Below, in pieces: positions 37,385-49,571 of a DNA stretch of 64,000 nucleotides. Position 1 is the first letter of the stretch. Each line of letters begins with the position of its first letter. Position numbers and translations under genes: made by a program. The DNA comes from Aphanomyces cochlioides. Taxonomy: Eukaryota > Oomycota > Saprolegniomycetes > Saprolegniales > Verrucalvaceae. The stretch is taken from positions 1,674,001 through 1,738,000 of the forward strand of contig JAHQRK010000009.1 of NCBI GenBank assembly GCA_019828595.1, written 5' to 3'. The notes below the pieces were generated by a model. It worked only from the letters and a program-made list of their open reading frames with translations. It did not search any database and was not told where the DNA came from.

Positions 37385-39104
37385 CGACAAACCTGACGTC
37401 AAGCTACATCCCTGAGATCTCGTCCTCCGACTCATTGATGATTGCAACAGCGACGAGCGCCGTGGTGTTGGCCTCGGCGATTCTTCATTTCTTGTGGAAG
37501 TCACGACAATATAGGCACCTGCCACAGCCTCCTGCATCAAGCTTCCTCTTTGGACACATGTACTTCACCACATTCATCGAATTGACGACTAAATCTGCGT
37601 TAGACACGACACATGGGGAAGAGTTGCGCAGTGGAACACCAGTGGCGACTACCCAGAGCCGTTCCTGTCGTGGACGAAAAAGTATGGCGGCGCAGTTCAC
37701 TATCGTGAATTTTTCCAACATCTCATCATGATCACGGACCCAGTCGCCATTCAGCACATGCTTGTCGCAAACGGCCCAAATTATCCTCGCGAAGTCGTGG
37801 CAAGGTCCTATTTCGCAGTAAGTGCTTCTGGTCAATACAAGTCCTGACATCGGCATAGGACATCGTCTTGGGCGATGGCTTGTTGAGTTCTAATGACAAG
37901 AAGCACGACGCTTACCGTAAAATCTTGAATCCTCTCTTCTCTGTCTCAAAGATCAAAGACTTTGTGGATATCTTCGAGAGACAAACAGTGCAGTATTGTG
38001 AAAAAGTTCTCGAGCAAGCTGCGACAACCATGAGCCTGTCAATCTCTCTCACAGTACAATCAACTTTTCAAATGTCCATCTCATCGCTCGTAGTGTTTAC
38101 CAAACTGACGCTCTCTGTCGTTGGCTTGACTGTGTTGGGATTGGACTTTGACACATCTCCTGAAGCATTTGAAGCGTATGAGAACTGCATGATTGAAATG
38201 AGCCCGCTCATGCTCATCGGAATCTTCACCATTCCTGGCTTTACAAGTTTTCCAATCCCAAGTTTAATCAAGCGCCGTAAAGCTCAAGACACCCTCAAGA
38301 AGCTGTTGATGCAAGTCATCAATGACAAACTTGCTGCCCCACATTCAGACAGTCCCAAGGATTTACTCGACATGATCCTTCCCCATGCGACGCCTCAAGA
38401 AGCGGTATGTGACATTTATTCTTGCTGGACACGACACATCAAGTCATACCCTCGGGTTTGTCTTTGGCATGCTGAATTCGCATCCTCAAGCCATTGCTGG
38501 AATTCGTGCAGAGTACAACAAAGTGATGTCAAAGTATGGCTCGTTGAAATCATGGGACGCAGTATCATAGCTCGTGTATACGCAAGCAGTCATTCATGAA
38601 ACGCTTCGCGTCAACTCGGTCGCCTTCTCACTCATTCAAAGAGCCGCCGAAGCCAACGACACAGTTCCAATGTCGGATGGATCGACTGTGTTTATCCCCA
38701 AGGTACGATTTCCCCTTCATGGTTCCTGATTGTAATGATCGAAAGGGCACAACAATCCATTTCAACATGGCCGCGATGCATCGCAATCCAAAATACTGGA
38801 CAACTCCTGAGAGCTTTCTCCCAGAGCGATTTATCGAAGGTACACCCGAATGGAATGAGGATTTGGCTCTGCGGGGAGGCAAATCCCACACGTTCCACTA
38901 CATGCCTTTCAGCATGGGAAGTAAAGGCTGTATTGGCCAAAAGTTTGTCATGGCGGAGCTGCAGCTTGTCGTCGCTACCCTTGTGAGCAAGTACATTTTG
39001 CACCAACGGCCAAGATGGACATTCGCCAAGAATTTGGCGGAATCACAACGAGGCCTGTTCACGTCGAGATGACCGTGCGTCGTGTTCAAGCACCTAGCGC
39101 CTAG
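37385..39104 (+). pseudogene. Cytochrome P450, copy 2, multiply broken
   Basis: It aligns with copy 1 along its full length and keeps the same three introns (37560-37603, 37818-37858 and 38703-38745). Lesions seen: the start region has no ATG where copy 1 has one; compensating indels lie around 38010-38085; a deletion with frameshift is at about 38403-38408; GAG has become TAG at 38568-38570 before LVYTQAVIHE; and a base is missing near 38994, shifting the last 35 or so codons. Recognisable motifs include AGHDTSSHTLGF, MHRNPKYW, and the heme loop FSMGSKGCIGQKF. The foldback element ends immediately 5' of it, which may have removed the promoter and start. Confidence 0.85.
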
Positions 39105-39736
39105 ATGAATGAAAACAAGGCTTGACATGCTATTGCACGACTCTCAATCTTCTCAACGTGGCTTTAGACTGACTCTGTTGGTTTTCAATTGTCAATGGCC
39201 CAAATTGTTTGCGGCATTGCGCCAACAAGTGCATGACTAGTCAGGTTGTGAAGAGCATGTAGCTCGAAACTCATGACACATATGACAACCTAGTGATTAA
39301 TGCTCTCGTTCGAGATATTTACGTTATACCGAGTAGATTCCGCTAATATTTGTCAACAATAGCACGTATGTTCACCTGGCTGAGCATGCAATCGCCCATC
39401 GTTATCGCTTATCCATTGCAATGCCCAACAGGTTGCTAATCGCACGAGTTGTTACATGAATGCAAGCTTGATACTCCGAATGCAACCACCACAACAGAGC
39501 TAATCGATATGATGTTCAAAAAGAGTTTGGTGTACCGGAGAGTGGGTTGAAATGCAGAACTGGTCACGATCCGAGACAGCATTGGTCACTCCAACTCGGT
39601 CGATATGCAAATACCTTCATGGAAACAACCTTGAAATGCCACTGCGTTATTCACAACAACATGACCGTGTTGTGTGGATTGTGGAGAACTCCAGGAAGAA
39701 CGTACTCGTCACTTGAGCATTTTTGTTGGCGTTGCT
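39105..39736. other. Spacer between P450 copies 2 and 3
   Basis: The interval contains no recognised gene or repeat. Confidence 0.5.
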
Positions 39737-41434
39737 ATGTTGGCTCACGTTGCAAGTCTCCTTCAAATCGCATCGTCGAATGCAACCGTGGTCACTGCTT
39801 TGGGCCTTTTGCTCCTCCTCGCCACGCTCCTCCTAAATTTCATTCACAAGTCGAGCCGGCTAAACCACATCAAGGGCCCACCACCTTCGAACTTCTTCCT
39901 CGGACATGCGTACATTGTTCCAACCACCAATTCATGTGATATACAAGTAGGCTCGATATATGGGGTGGCGTTGCCAAGTGGAAAACTCATGGACTCTATT
40001 TGACGTGGGTCAAGCAATACGGTGGTGCAGTCCGTTTTCGTCTCTCTTTGCCAAGCACGGCGTGATCTTCACTGACCCTGTGGCAGTTCAACACATTCTC
40101 GTTTCGAATGATGCCAACTATCCGCGAGAAAACATCCGAAGGGCATTTTTTGCTGTACGTTGTACGCTTGACTTTGAAATATTCAAAATGTCTAGGATCT
40201 CTTGCTTGGCAATGGATTATTCAGCGCCGAAGCAAAGCAACACGACGCGCTTCGCAAATATCTCAATCCGCTCTTCACCGCCTCGAAAATTAAATCCTCC
40301 GTGGGGATTTTCAACGCCCAGACGTGTAATTTTGCGATTCCATTCTGGAGCCTGCTTGCGACAGTCAATCGCCAGTTAATTTTTCACAAAGTAAGATCAT
40401 TGGGGATGAAATCCATTTGACACTTCGTAGTGTTCCCAAAGTTGACGCTATCTGTTGTTGGTCTGGCAGTCTTGGGAATTGACTTTGATAAAGCTCCTCA
40501 AGTTTTTGAAATCTACGAGCAATGCATGGTTGAAGTGAGCCCGCTCTTGTTGCTTGGGATCTTTAACATTCCAGGCTTCACGAGCTTTCCAATTCCAAGT
40601 TTGATCCAACGGCGCAAAGCGCAAGACAAGCTGAGGACGATCATGACGCAAATTATACATGACAAACTAGCTTCTCAAAGCAGTGACAAGCCGAAGGATC
40701 TACTCGACATGATCCTCCCATTCGCGACGACTACAGATGCAATCTCGCACACACTTATGTTTGTACTAGCTGGCTACGACGCGTCAACGCACACCCTTGG
40801 CTTTGTCTTCGGCATGTTGGCTTCACATCCGCAAGCTGTCGCTGGTATACGCGCAGAGTACAAGGCTCATTGAGCTCATGGGACGCTGTGGCTGAGCTCA
40901 CGTATACTCAAGCCGTCATCCACGAAACATTGCGCCTCAATGCTGTCGCCTACGCGATCATTCAACGAACTGCCAATTCCGATGACACTGTTCCCATGTC
41001 GGACTGCATGACGTTGTTCATCCCCAAGGTGGGTTTGCCCGTCGTTGTTGTGTGAAATCTGAACGGCTTGCTCCAGGGAACAGCTATCCAAGTCAACATG
41101 GCAGTGATGGGTCGCAATCCAAAGTATTGGACAAGTCCTGAGAGCTATCCCCAACCGCTTCATTGAAGGAACGGCCGAGTGGAATGCTGATTTGGCTCTA
41201 CGTGGCGGCAAATCGCACACTTTTTTCTTCATTCCGTTCAGCGGCGGGAGTAAAAACTGCATTGGCCAGCGGTTCGCCATGGCTGAAATCCAACTCATCA
41301 TTGCGACGTTGGTGAGCAAATACGACTTTACACCGACTGCCAACATGAGCACTCGCCAAGAGTTTGGCGGCATTACCGTCAAGCCTCTAAATATCGAGAT
41401 GACTGTCCGTCGAACTGCCGCACCAAGCGCGTGA
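39737..41434 (+). pseudogene. Cytochrome P450, copy 3, multiply broken
   Basis: The start ATG at 39737 is followed by an N-terminal hydrophobic anchor and a Pro-containing hinge. The three introns are at the same places as in copies 1 and 2 (donors near 39908, 40156 and 41030). Lesions: a frameshift near 40045 (before KHGVIFTDPVA), indels near 40340 and 40430, a deletion with frameshift at 40860-40866 relative to copy 2, and a 2-bp loss near 41149 (before FIEGTAEW). Motifs remaining are an I helix with AGYDASTHTLGF, HETLRLN and an intact heme loop FSGGSKNCIGQRFA. It is more diverged than copies 1 and 2. Confidence 0.85.
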
Positions 41435-42222
41435 TTTCATGCCTGCTTGTCTAATGCCAACACACTTCAACGCAAGCTCAAATTTCATGTATCCAACTTT
41501 ATCCTGTGCTAATGGAAGATACCAAACTTTGTCCATGACTCAACTCTTTCACTCCACCAAGATGATGGAGCTCGGGCGACACAAAGCGACAAACTGCACG
41601 AATCAGTCCGTGGCGAGCAGAAGATGCACCTCATCGTGGTATGACCAAGTCTTTGCAGTAGGATATCTCGCTCATCGCCCAACTAGCAGACACTGCAAAG
41701 GAACATACTAATTTGATGGTATGCCTCTCATGAGATGGTAAAGCGACTTGGTTAAAGTCCCACCAACATACCAAAGTGTAATGACCTCAGATTACAGCCT
41801 TGATCAATGATATCAATCCATGCAACGTGGGGACAACGCGACGCACGCTGCGGTCGAAATCGTGTCGTTGAAGATTCCAAGATCTACAACGAATTGACAA
41901 TCCACATGAGATAGTCCACTTCTAGCAGCAATGGTCAATCCAATGTTGAAGGATGTTGACGCTGACTTTGTCGAGTGAACAATCTGGAGTTCTCTGTATA
42001 CACGCCGCAGCCATCTTGAGATGCGACGTCTGCGACGTGCCAGTCGTTCCTGTACGAAGGACGGACGTATAGATACGCCAGAGGCCGACGATCATCTTCC
42101 AAGCTGAGCCATATGCAAACCTGATACTGCGTAGAACACCAATCGCACGACGACATACAGGACTGTACTCAATCACGCACAACGTGACGTCTGCAAGTGC
42201 TGTCTCCACTTCTCATTGAGCT
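41435..42222. other. Intergenic region upstream of LRR gene 1
   Basis: No gene is recognised. The 17-bp string TACTCAATCACGCACAA at 42166-42182 recurs in similar form before LRR gene 2 and is 57 bp upstream of the ATG. Confidence 0.5.
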
Positions 42223-43466
42223 ATGATCTATCCACATCTTTGGCTTTCATTGATCGCTGCTGCCGTCGTGTCTGCAGACTGGACATTGCTTCCCAGTTGT
42301 TTGAATACGACGAATTCAGACATTACAATCCCAGTGGCATGCTTGCAAAGGAGCGATGGCATGATTGCGACCGTCGAGATCCAAGGCAATACGCTCGACT
42401 TGAGCAACCGCAACATCTCGCAAGTCCTCGGCGTGCCTCCGTCCGTCGTTTCCATGTAAGTTGCGTTCGTGGTCGACTTGTCTTATCTTGCCTGATAGAA
42501 ATCTCTCACAGAATAAACTGTCGTCGTTCTACGCGACCAATTCGTCGCTCAGGACCATGTAAGCTCAAACGACGCCAATGCGATCCTAACGTTGTCGTGC
42601 TTGTAGAAACCTCAGTGGCAATTATTTCAACATGTTCAGCAGATTGGTGCTCCCGTCGTCCGTGGTCGAGCTGTAAGCTCTGCTGTCATCTTGAATCGGT
42701 CTCACGGAGCACTTTTGGCAGGGATTTGAGCTCAAACCACATCACAGAATTGGATCCCAACCCGTTCAACCTGTTGCAATACCCCAAGCTGGCTTACTTG
42801 TACAACAACCTTCTCACTCGGAGCGAAACTTTCTCTTTCATGTAGGAACTTGAGCTCGAACGGCTTGACGATTATCAACAAGCCAACGTTTCCGCGATCG
42901 CTGCAGACTTTGTAAGATCCGAATCTGCCGCCAGCGACTCACCAAGTCGATAGAGATCTCTCAGACAACGCTGATGTTCAAGTGGCAGACTTGAGCCCGA
43001 CCGTGTTTTTCTTCCTCCAAGGTCGCACTGTCGTGTACATGACGACGCCGAAAGAGCGAGCTGCGATTGCAGCATCATGCACAGACGTGGGCCAGCTCTA
43101 CTATCTCAGTCAAGGCATCGTCTGCGTCTTCGATGGAGCGCGTCAAGATGTGCAACAGAACGTGCAGTCCGTATTATGTACGTCAAAGTCACGTGTTGCA
43201 AGCTGATATCGAATGTTGTAGCGTCGTTGCGTCAACTCTCGGCGGCTTGTCTTGCCGTCGTGTCCATAATCTTGGCCATCTACATTATGTTCAAGTGCCT
43301 CCGACGGAAGGAGCCATCGCCGGCTTATGAAGGAAGACCGACGCTAACAAGCTCAGCGTGTGAAGCGTACGACCTCGAGCCGATTCAATACCGAGCGTCG
43401 GTATCTCCGAGCCACTTGCCATCCCATCAGTCGCCCCTGAAAACTACCACACACCTAGTACCATAA
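42223..43466 (+). CDS. LRR receptor-like membrane protein 1, no kinase
   Basis: Seven exons: 42223-42455, 42499-42558, 42607-42672, 42722-42799, 42846-42911, 42954-43177 and 43222-43466 (972 nt, 323 residues). Exon 1 encodes a signal peptide (about residues 1-18, ending VVSA) and a cap with Cys residues. Each of exons 2-5 encodes one leucine-rich repeat that begins NLSxN or DLSxN. Exon 6 starts with a last LRR start (DLSDNAD) and carries a membrane-proximal domain with a conserved Cys pair (ASCTDV...GIVCV). Exon 7 encodes one transmembrane helix (about LAVVSIILAIYIMF), a basic stop (KCLRRK) and a tail of about 50 residues with SSACEAYDLEPIQYR. It is inferred to be a cell-surface binding protein; no enzymatic domain is present. 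All introns except the last split codons in the same phase. Confidence 0.85.
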
Positions 43467-45205
43467 GACCAAGCTAAGAGTAACCTTATCGTCCAAAATA
43501 ATTGCACAAAAGAGCAAGTCGACGCTTCATCTTGCAGCTCAGCAGGAGAGCCACGCGACGCCGGCCTTGTCCCATGACGCGAGGATGCACCCAGGTGTGA
43601 TTCAACATTGCACTGACTTGTTATCGGAATTTGTTGAGAGGAATCTCGGCTTGTAAATTTTGACCAATTATTTTATTGAATACGTTTGATTGGACAAATG
43701 TAATCGACTTTGTGATTTTCAGAGTTGTCGCCAAGCCACCTCCGGCTGCAAATAGCAAAAGAGTTCGTAGCGCTCATGCAATAAGCATGGCGTTTAATAT
43801 CATTATGTAGCTAGACTTTCAAGTGATGACAACGACAGAGATGAACGTTTGCTTTGCCCAGACATACATAATGCGTAGTAAAAGTTTAATGTCTCACTAA
43901 TCTACAACTCCCTCTGAACATGACATTTGCAAGAATGATCATGCTGATTTGAAATCTCGTGTACAAGACACAGTTTGAGACAGTCGTGGCGCGATACTGT
44001 CAAAGCGTGCCTTGTTTTCACAGCAGAGCAATAGAAGTTTCACACATAGACATCATTTTATATCCTGTTATCATTTGAACAGACGATACAAATGAAATTC
44101 CAAACTATAGCTTCAAACTGGAGTTAGTGCTCATAGTATTTGCACTTTTTCAGCTACAATGGGTCAACATGATGGAGGCTTTCTCGGCTTAGCGAGGTGG
44201 AATTTCGATATAAAATCCACAAAATTGCAGCTAGTCAATGTATAGGCTACCTAGTGTTGTAGATACGTCTTACTAGTGAACATGGTGAATGCTTCATTGT
44301 CTCCAATGCCTACTCCGTATGCATAGTAGAGCATGCGATCCTATAAATGATAACGTTATGATTTGTTTTTGGCATGATTGGGTACATTTTTTGAATTTTT
44401 AGTTACTCTATTGGCCCACCCTATTGCTGAGGCCATCCTCAGCAAATTCGACAAGATATCTCCAATAGTGAGGCAATACAAAATATCATATATTTCGGAT
44501 CAATTTAATGGCCGATGCACGAAAATACTGAGAGTTCTCTCAGCGATTCACATTTCTCATACTTGAAATTTGTATTTCTCTAGACGAATTACGATTAATG
44601 GCAAATCTTTCGCCACTCTGGAAATGGGTTCAAGTGGATTCAGAGAACGACGACAGAGCGTGGTCGCTTGTCATTGATGTCCGTTAGTCAGTCGTCGGTA
44701 GAGATCTTCTCGACGTTGCTATATGAGCCTTTCAACCGGGATACGTCGTCGTCTTTGTGTCATGATGTCATGCGTCTCCGCATTCCATCCATCGCCAGTC
44801 TGTCGTTCGCTTCATCGTGACGAGCTCGGACTACTCGCTACAGTCTACAAGCCTCAACTACACTTGGTTCTATCTCAAACTACCAGTCGCTTCTTCCGCA
44901 AGTTAGTCGAGAGCTCAGAGTTGAGTTTGAGCCACCTTCTATCAAGCTCCAGCAGAGTTAGACGATCATTTTCCAACTAATTGCATGATGGAAAGCTCAG
45001 GAATTTCAACAGCGCATATTCATCCAACTGATGACATGAGCAAAGACTGCTCGGTCTACGTGGACGGAGCATGACGTCAAACGTGTGATATTGTATGCTC
45101 AACGTGTCACAACTGTGCAAGATTGTATGCCATACTCAATCCCGCACAGTCGAGATGGGCTGTCGTCCATCCTTTCATTTCTCGATCCACCACACTCGGG
45201 TCACG
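43467..45205. other. Intergenic region between LRR genes 1 and 2
   Basis: There is 1.7 kb with no recognised gene. The first part is AT-rich. The string ATACTCAATCCCGCAC at 45133-45148 resembles the one upstream of LRR gene 1. Confidence 0.5.
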
Positions 45206-46458
45206 ATGTACCGAAAGGTGTCCATCTTGGCTCTTCTTGGTCAAGCTCTCGCTACGGCTCAAGGCGCCAACCAGTCGACGAAATTGATCTCCTGCGCAGC
45301 GACCAACACGATTTCCGTCGACGCTTTCTGTCTACTCCGTGCCGAATCCAACTCGACAGTCGTTGCACAGGCCAACACGACAACTCTAACCTTGCAGAAC
45401 GAAAACATTGTCTCGGTCGACGCACTTCCTCTCCATGCTCAGTCCATGTAAGTCCTGACCCAAGCAGTCGAACGTTTGGCTGACTGCTCCTTCAACGTAG
45501 CGATCTCTCCAACAATGCGATTCAATCCATGACGGCCAACACGACTGGCGCTGAAACCATCGTCTTGTACGCTAGCTGCCTTGGTTGACATGGATTTGAC
45601 GCTCTTGTCTTGTAGGAACCTCTCACACAATTCCATCAAGTCGTCCACCTCCGTCTCCTTCCCGAGCAGCGTCAAATACTTGTCCGTTTCCAAGCATGAA
45701 CTACCTCTGGCTCATGATTCCGTCGTAGAGATTTGAGTTACAACAACATTGAAGAGCTCGATGCGTCGGGCTACAACTGGAGACAACTTGGAAATCTCAC
45801 AAGTTTGTACGTTCACTCACTTGTTTCACAAACTCACAGCTATGTCGTGTAGGAACTTGAGCAACAACAACATGAAGCGCATCACGTTTGTCAGCTTTCC
45901 ATCCTCGCTGTCCATGTTGTAAGGCTCCAATCTTCTCGCTCTCCTTCTCGCTCTCCTTCTAACCACTCCTCGCGTATAGAGATCTCTCCAACAATTCGTT
46001 TGAAATGCTCCAAATCGACGTGGCCACGTACAATCAATGGGCTCGAGCACGCTTTATGCTCACGCTTGGCATGACCCAAGAGGTTGCCATGCAGGTCAGA
46101 GCCAACTGCCCAGGCCAGGCGATTGAATTCTCGGATGGGATTGTCTGCGTTGGCAAATCTTCCAACGACTTCTTATGTACGCCATGGTCTACCATTCATT
46201 TCATTGACGTTCTGTGTAGATTATTCGCGGGACGTGTCGTCGTTTGATGTGCTGACGGACGTCGCGTTCGCGATCGTACTGGTTATCATCGTCATCTACT
46301 TCGTTCGGGATGCGAAGCGCCGTCGGGAACGTCGAGAACTTGAAGGCATCCACGAACGCGGCACGTTGACCAGCTCAGCTTGCGTCGCGTACGACTTGGA
46401 GCCAATGCAATATGCTGTCACACTGACACCGGTGGCGCATTCCATGACGCGAGTTTAA
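45206..46458 (+). CDS. LRR receptor-like membrane protein 2, no kinase
   Basis: Exons 45206-45447, 45501-45566, 45616-45681, 45729-45806, 45853-45918, 45980-46176 and 46220-46458 give 954 nt (317 residues). The signal peptide is about residues 1-18 (VSILALLGQALATAQG). A cap with a Cys pair (ISCAATN...AFCLL) and several N-x-T/S sites follows. Four one-exon LRRs have lengths of 66, 66, 78 and 66 nt; exon 6 begins DLSNNSF and has the Cys pair NCPGQ...GIVCV. A transmembrane helix (about FAIVLVIIVIYFV) is followed by a very basic stretch and a tail with SSACVAYDLEPMQY. The architecture and exon sizes are nearly those of LRR gene 1, so the two are tandem paralogues. It appears intact. Confidence 0.85.
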
Positions 46459-47695
46459 TTCGACAAGTGTCCCTAAGTTAACGACTAACTTACATTGTAA
46501 AATCTGCTTTATCGCGTCTCTCTCTGAAACCAAACTGGAGCCGGTCCAGTCAAGGCTACGCTCGTGCTTGAACACGCCAGCCACGCTCCAAATCCCATCC
46601 AACAGCGTCAACTTTTCCAATCTCAGCGAGTTAAGCTAAAGCTTGAGAGAAAGCAAAAGTCAACTCGTGAGGTGTATGAAAGTTATTGTCATCTAGCTTT
46701 GAGTCTCTTTAAATGGCATGCCACGGAATCAAGAACTCCTGGTCTTTTGGTGAACAAATTGGCATGTGCATCACACATTTTCTATTGGAAAATGCACCCA
46801 GTTCGAACGGTAGAGCGCCTGGCTTATGGTCAGGGAGCCCAGAGATCGATCCCGCGAGCACTTTACCACTTACACTTACACTTTACCACGTTTCTGGTTT
46901 ACTGGTTTCGTGGCGATATTGAAAAGGGGGATAGCTCATTCGGTGAGTCGTCTGATTATCACTACTGTGGTACAGGGTTCGATACCTGCACGCACTAAGC
47001 CGGATAAAGCCGTTTCTTCCGGATACGGGCTGAGCGTTATCGAAGACCGTGTGCAATTAGTGTGAGTCCAAGAGAAGGTGCTAACGACATTTTTTGCCGC
47101 AGTCAGTTGCACGAAACGAAGTGCTTTTTGTGCGCGATTGTAGCTTTGAGAGAGATAAAGAAGATAATAGACTTCCGTTTTCACTGTGAATGGCCCAAAG
47201 CTCTCCGTGAGGGCATATCTTTGAGCGAGCGAGTCAACCTAAGCCAAGAGAGCGTGCGAGTTTCTGGTCTGCGAAAACCAGAGTCCGCTGAGTCGTTTCG
47301 ATCTACTCAGCACCCTTCCCGAATCGCCCTTACCAGGCCAAGCGACGCTGTGGTCAGACCGCGGGCAACCGGTCCACACATCCCCTTTTCACTTTATACA
47401 ATGCCTGGCTCATCGGGTGTTTTCGGCACTAGCGGCCAAGACGGCTCGCCAAAACAACCCCCTCACGACAACAACGACCCCCCCGTCTCCTTCCCTCTTG
47501 TCGCAGAAGGAGACACAACTTCCCCTACTAGCTCCCCGTACGACCGCTAAAACTCAGACGACATTATCCTCATTTGAACACAGGAAGCAACTTTTGTATA
47601 TACAAAAGTCTAATGAATTGGCAGGTTGGACATTTGAAATATGTGAAGGATTTGATGGTGGGATTGCAAAGTTACCATTGCAAGTTCAAGATCAG
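46459..47695. other. Intergenic region with tRNA-like sequences and a gag-like fragment
   Basis: Besides the tRNA-like unit at 46795-47000, an ATG-initiated frame at 47401-47550 (MPGSSGVFGTSGQDG, Pro/Ser/Thr-rich, 49 codons) follows a stretch that could be a leader. It resembles the start of a retroelement gag but is too short to assign. Nothing else is recognised. Confidence 0.35.
46795..47000 (+). repeat. tRNA-like / SINE-like sequence with two polymerase III box pairs
   Basis: Unit 1 (about 46797-46862) has the A-box-like GGTAGAGCGCC, a possible anticodon stem-loop (CCTGG CTTATGG TCAGG) and the B-box-like GATCGATCC, but its T stem does not pair. Unit 2 (about 46926-46996) has the A box TAGCTCATTCGG and a canonical B box GGTTCGATACC flanked by CAGG/CCTG. 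Neither folds as a full functional tRNA by eye. A dimeric tRNA-derived SINE or two tRNA pseudogenes are the best readings. No second copy is in the window. Confidence 0.4.
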
Positions 47696-49005
47696 ATGAG
47701 CGAAAGCCACTTTCCATGCACGCAAGAAGGCCTCGCCTTCTCATCAACAAGCGCTTCAAGCTCGTCATTTCGCTTTGTGCCCCCCAGTCTCTACAGTTTG
47801 CTACTGACTTGTGTCGATGGTCAAATGAACCAAACGAATCAAACCAACTTGGACAATGGAACAATCATATTGCTGGCCTTCTGTCCAAGCAAGACGCTCC
47901 AGACGACGCCAAACGATGTGTGCTTGCATGACCAACGTGGTCAAGCCACAGCCATCCGTCAAGCAAATAGCTCGCAGCTCACTCTGGCAGGACTGAACTT
48001 GCGACGGTTCAACGACTGCCATCTCAAGCAACTTCCATGTACGAAAGCCACTCGATTCCTTTTCTTTGTATGCTGACCTGCTTGTTTTGTGTAGAGATTT
48101 GTCCTCGAATGCAATCCAGTCTTTGAACTTATCGACCTCTGGCGTCGTGACATTGTAAGACGACGGTTTGGACTTCTCTTTGGACTGAGAGACGCGATAG
48201 AAACCTCCAACGCAATTCAATCGCAAGCATACTGAGCTTACCGCCGACGCTGGAAACTCTGTAATCTCCAAGTGCAAACCAGAGACTCACAGTGTCTTTG
48301 TAGGGACTTGAGCTACAATGCCATGGACCATTTGAGCCTTTTGCATTTGACTGGCGAACTCTACCGAAGCTCAAGAGCTTGTACGTGCTCCGCCACGATG
48401 CATATCGCTCATTTTGTATAGGAACCTTCGTGGCAACGGCATCCGTAGCTTTTACTATGCTCGATTTCCATCATCGCTGCAAAGCTTGTATCAATTCCAG
48501 GATATATTTTCACGTTAACTGACGACGACCTTAGGGACTTGTCGGAAAATCCTTTTGAGGAATTTGCGATCGATTCATCTACCCTCAAGCAATTTCGAGA
48601 CGCAAAGTTCAAGCTGACCTTGAATCTCACAGCCAGCATGGTCCAAACAATCACATCGAAATGCTCAAGCTTTGCGATCGTCCAGCTTATCAACGTATCA
48701 GTGTGTTATGAAAACAACCTTCTAACGCAATGGGAAGGTAAACAAAATCCACGGTTTTAGCTTATCTTTTCACAACATTCGTAGAGAGTAGCGCCAAGTT
48801 TCACCACTTTGGCTCGGTTTTCAATATGATATTTGTCATCATGGTGGTGTTGCTGGCAGTTCATGCGTACGGCCGATTTAAAGCTCGACAGATATTAGCT
48901 TTTGAGGACATGGAAGTCCGAACGGTGTCCAGCTCATCGTGCGAAGCATTGGATCTGGAGGCAATCCAATATCGAGAAACGCTCACGCCTCGAAATCAAA
49001 GATAA
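47696..49005 (+). pseudogene. LRR receptor-like membrane protein 3, two frameshifts
   Basis: Exons after the first are 48094-48153, 48200-48259, 48304-48380, 48422-48487, 48535-48737 and 48785-49005. The family layout is clear: a Cys-containing cap, LRR exons (DLSSNAIQSL; NLQRNSIASI; DLSYNAMDHL; NLRGNGI), a membrane-proximal exon with the Cys pair KCSSF...SVCYE, a transmembrane helix (about MIFVIMVVLLAVHAY) and a tail with SSSCEALDLEAIQYR. Two single-base losses break the frame: near 48020 at the end of exon 1, and near 48343 in exon 4, which is 77 nt where paralogues have 78. The start is uncertain (47696 or 47824), and no good signal peptide is seen in the cap frame. The 3' part is well conserved, so decay is recent or the indels are sequence errors. 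Confidence 0.75.
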
Positions 49006-49571
49006 TAAGCCATTGCCAGCTCCCACCGCAGTGTTAAATTAACTAAATTCGCCTCTTTTTTGTCTACAACATTGCCGACTGCGATGGAATTCAAATTGAA
49101 TGGCTCTGGGTGCAGTCCTCATTCAAACTTCAAGTCAAGGAACATCACAAACCGTGTCGACTTGCGTTGATGGGACATTTCACGCCGTGGCACGTCGACT
49201 GAATCCCACAATGGATCGTCGGAAATTTCAATATATTATTGTGGAGGAATTCCCCGGCAGCGGGTGTTGGACACCCGCTTTGACCAAAAAAACACCGCTC
49301 TCGGGGATTCCGCATAGTTTACAAAACGGACAATGAAAATCAACAGCAATTGTCAAAGATGAGGCAGTTGGAATGGCACATCTTTTAAGCACTTCTAATT
49401 GGCTAAAATACAACCATATCAAAATATAAGCCAACCGAGATTGAAAAAGATGAGGCAGTTGGACACCACTCATTTTGAGCACATATAATTGGCTGTAAAG
49501 CATAACATACCAAGATTGGCTATAATTTAACATTATTTACACCAACAATGCTATTATACAGTTTTGTTCTG

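Noticed and set aside
42216..42845. Long plus-strand frame of 209 codons over LRR gene 1
   Set aside because: It runs through several introns in a frame different from the LRR coding frame and lacks LRR motifs.
44723..44980. Possible decayed kinase or LRR exon between LRR genes 1 and 2
   Set aside because: No catalytic or LRR motif could be matched with confidence.
46797..46862. Functional tRNA-Ile(UAU)
   Set aside because: The anticodon arm is plausible, but the T stem and acceptor stem do not pair, so only a tRNA-like sequence is claimed.
47401..47550. Gag-like start of a retrotransposon
   Set aside because: Only 49 codons, no downstream pol, and no paired LTR; kept only as a remark in the region entry.
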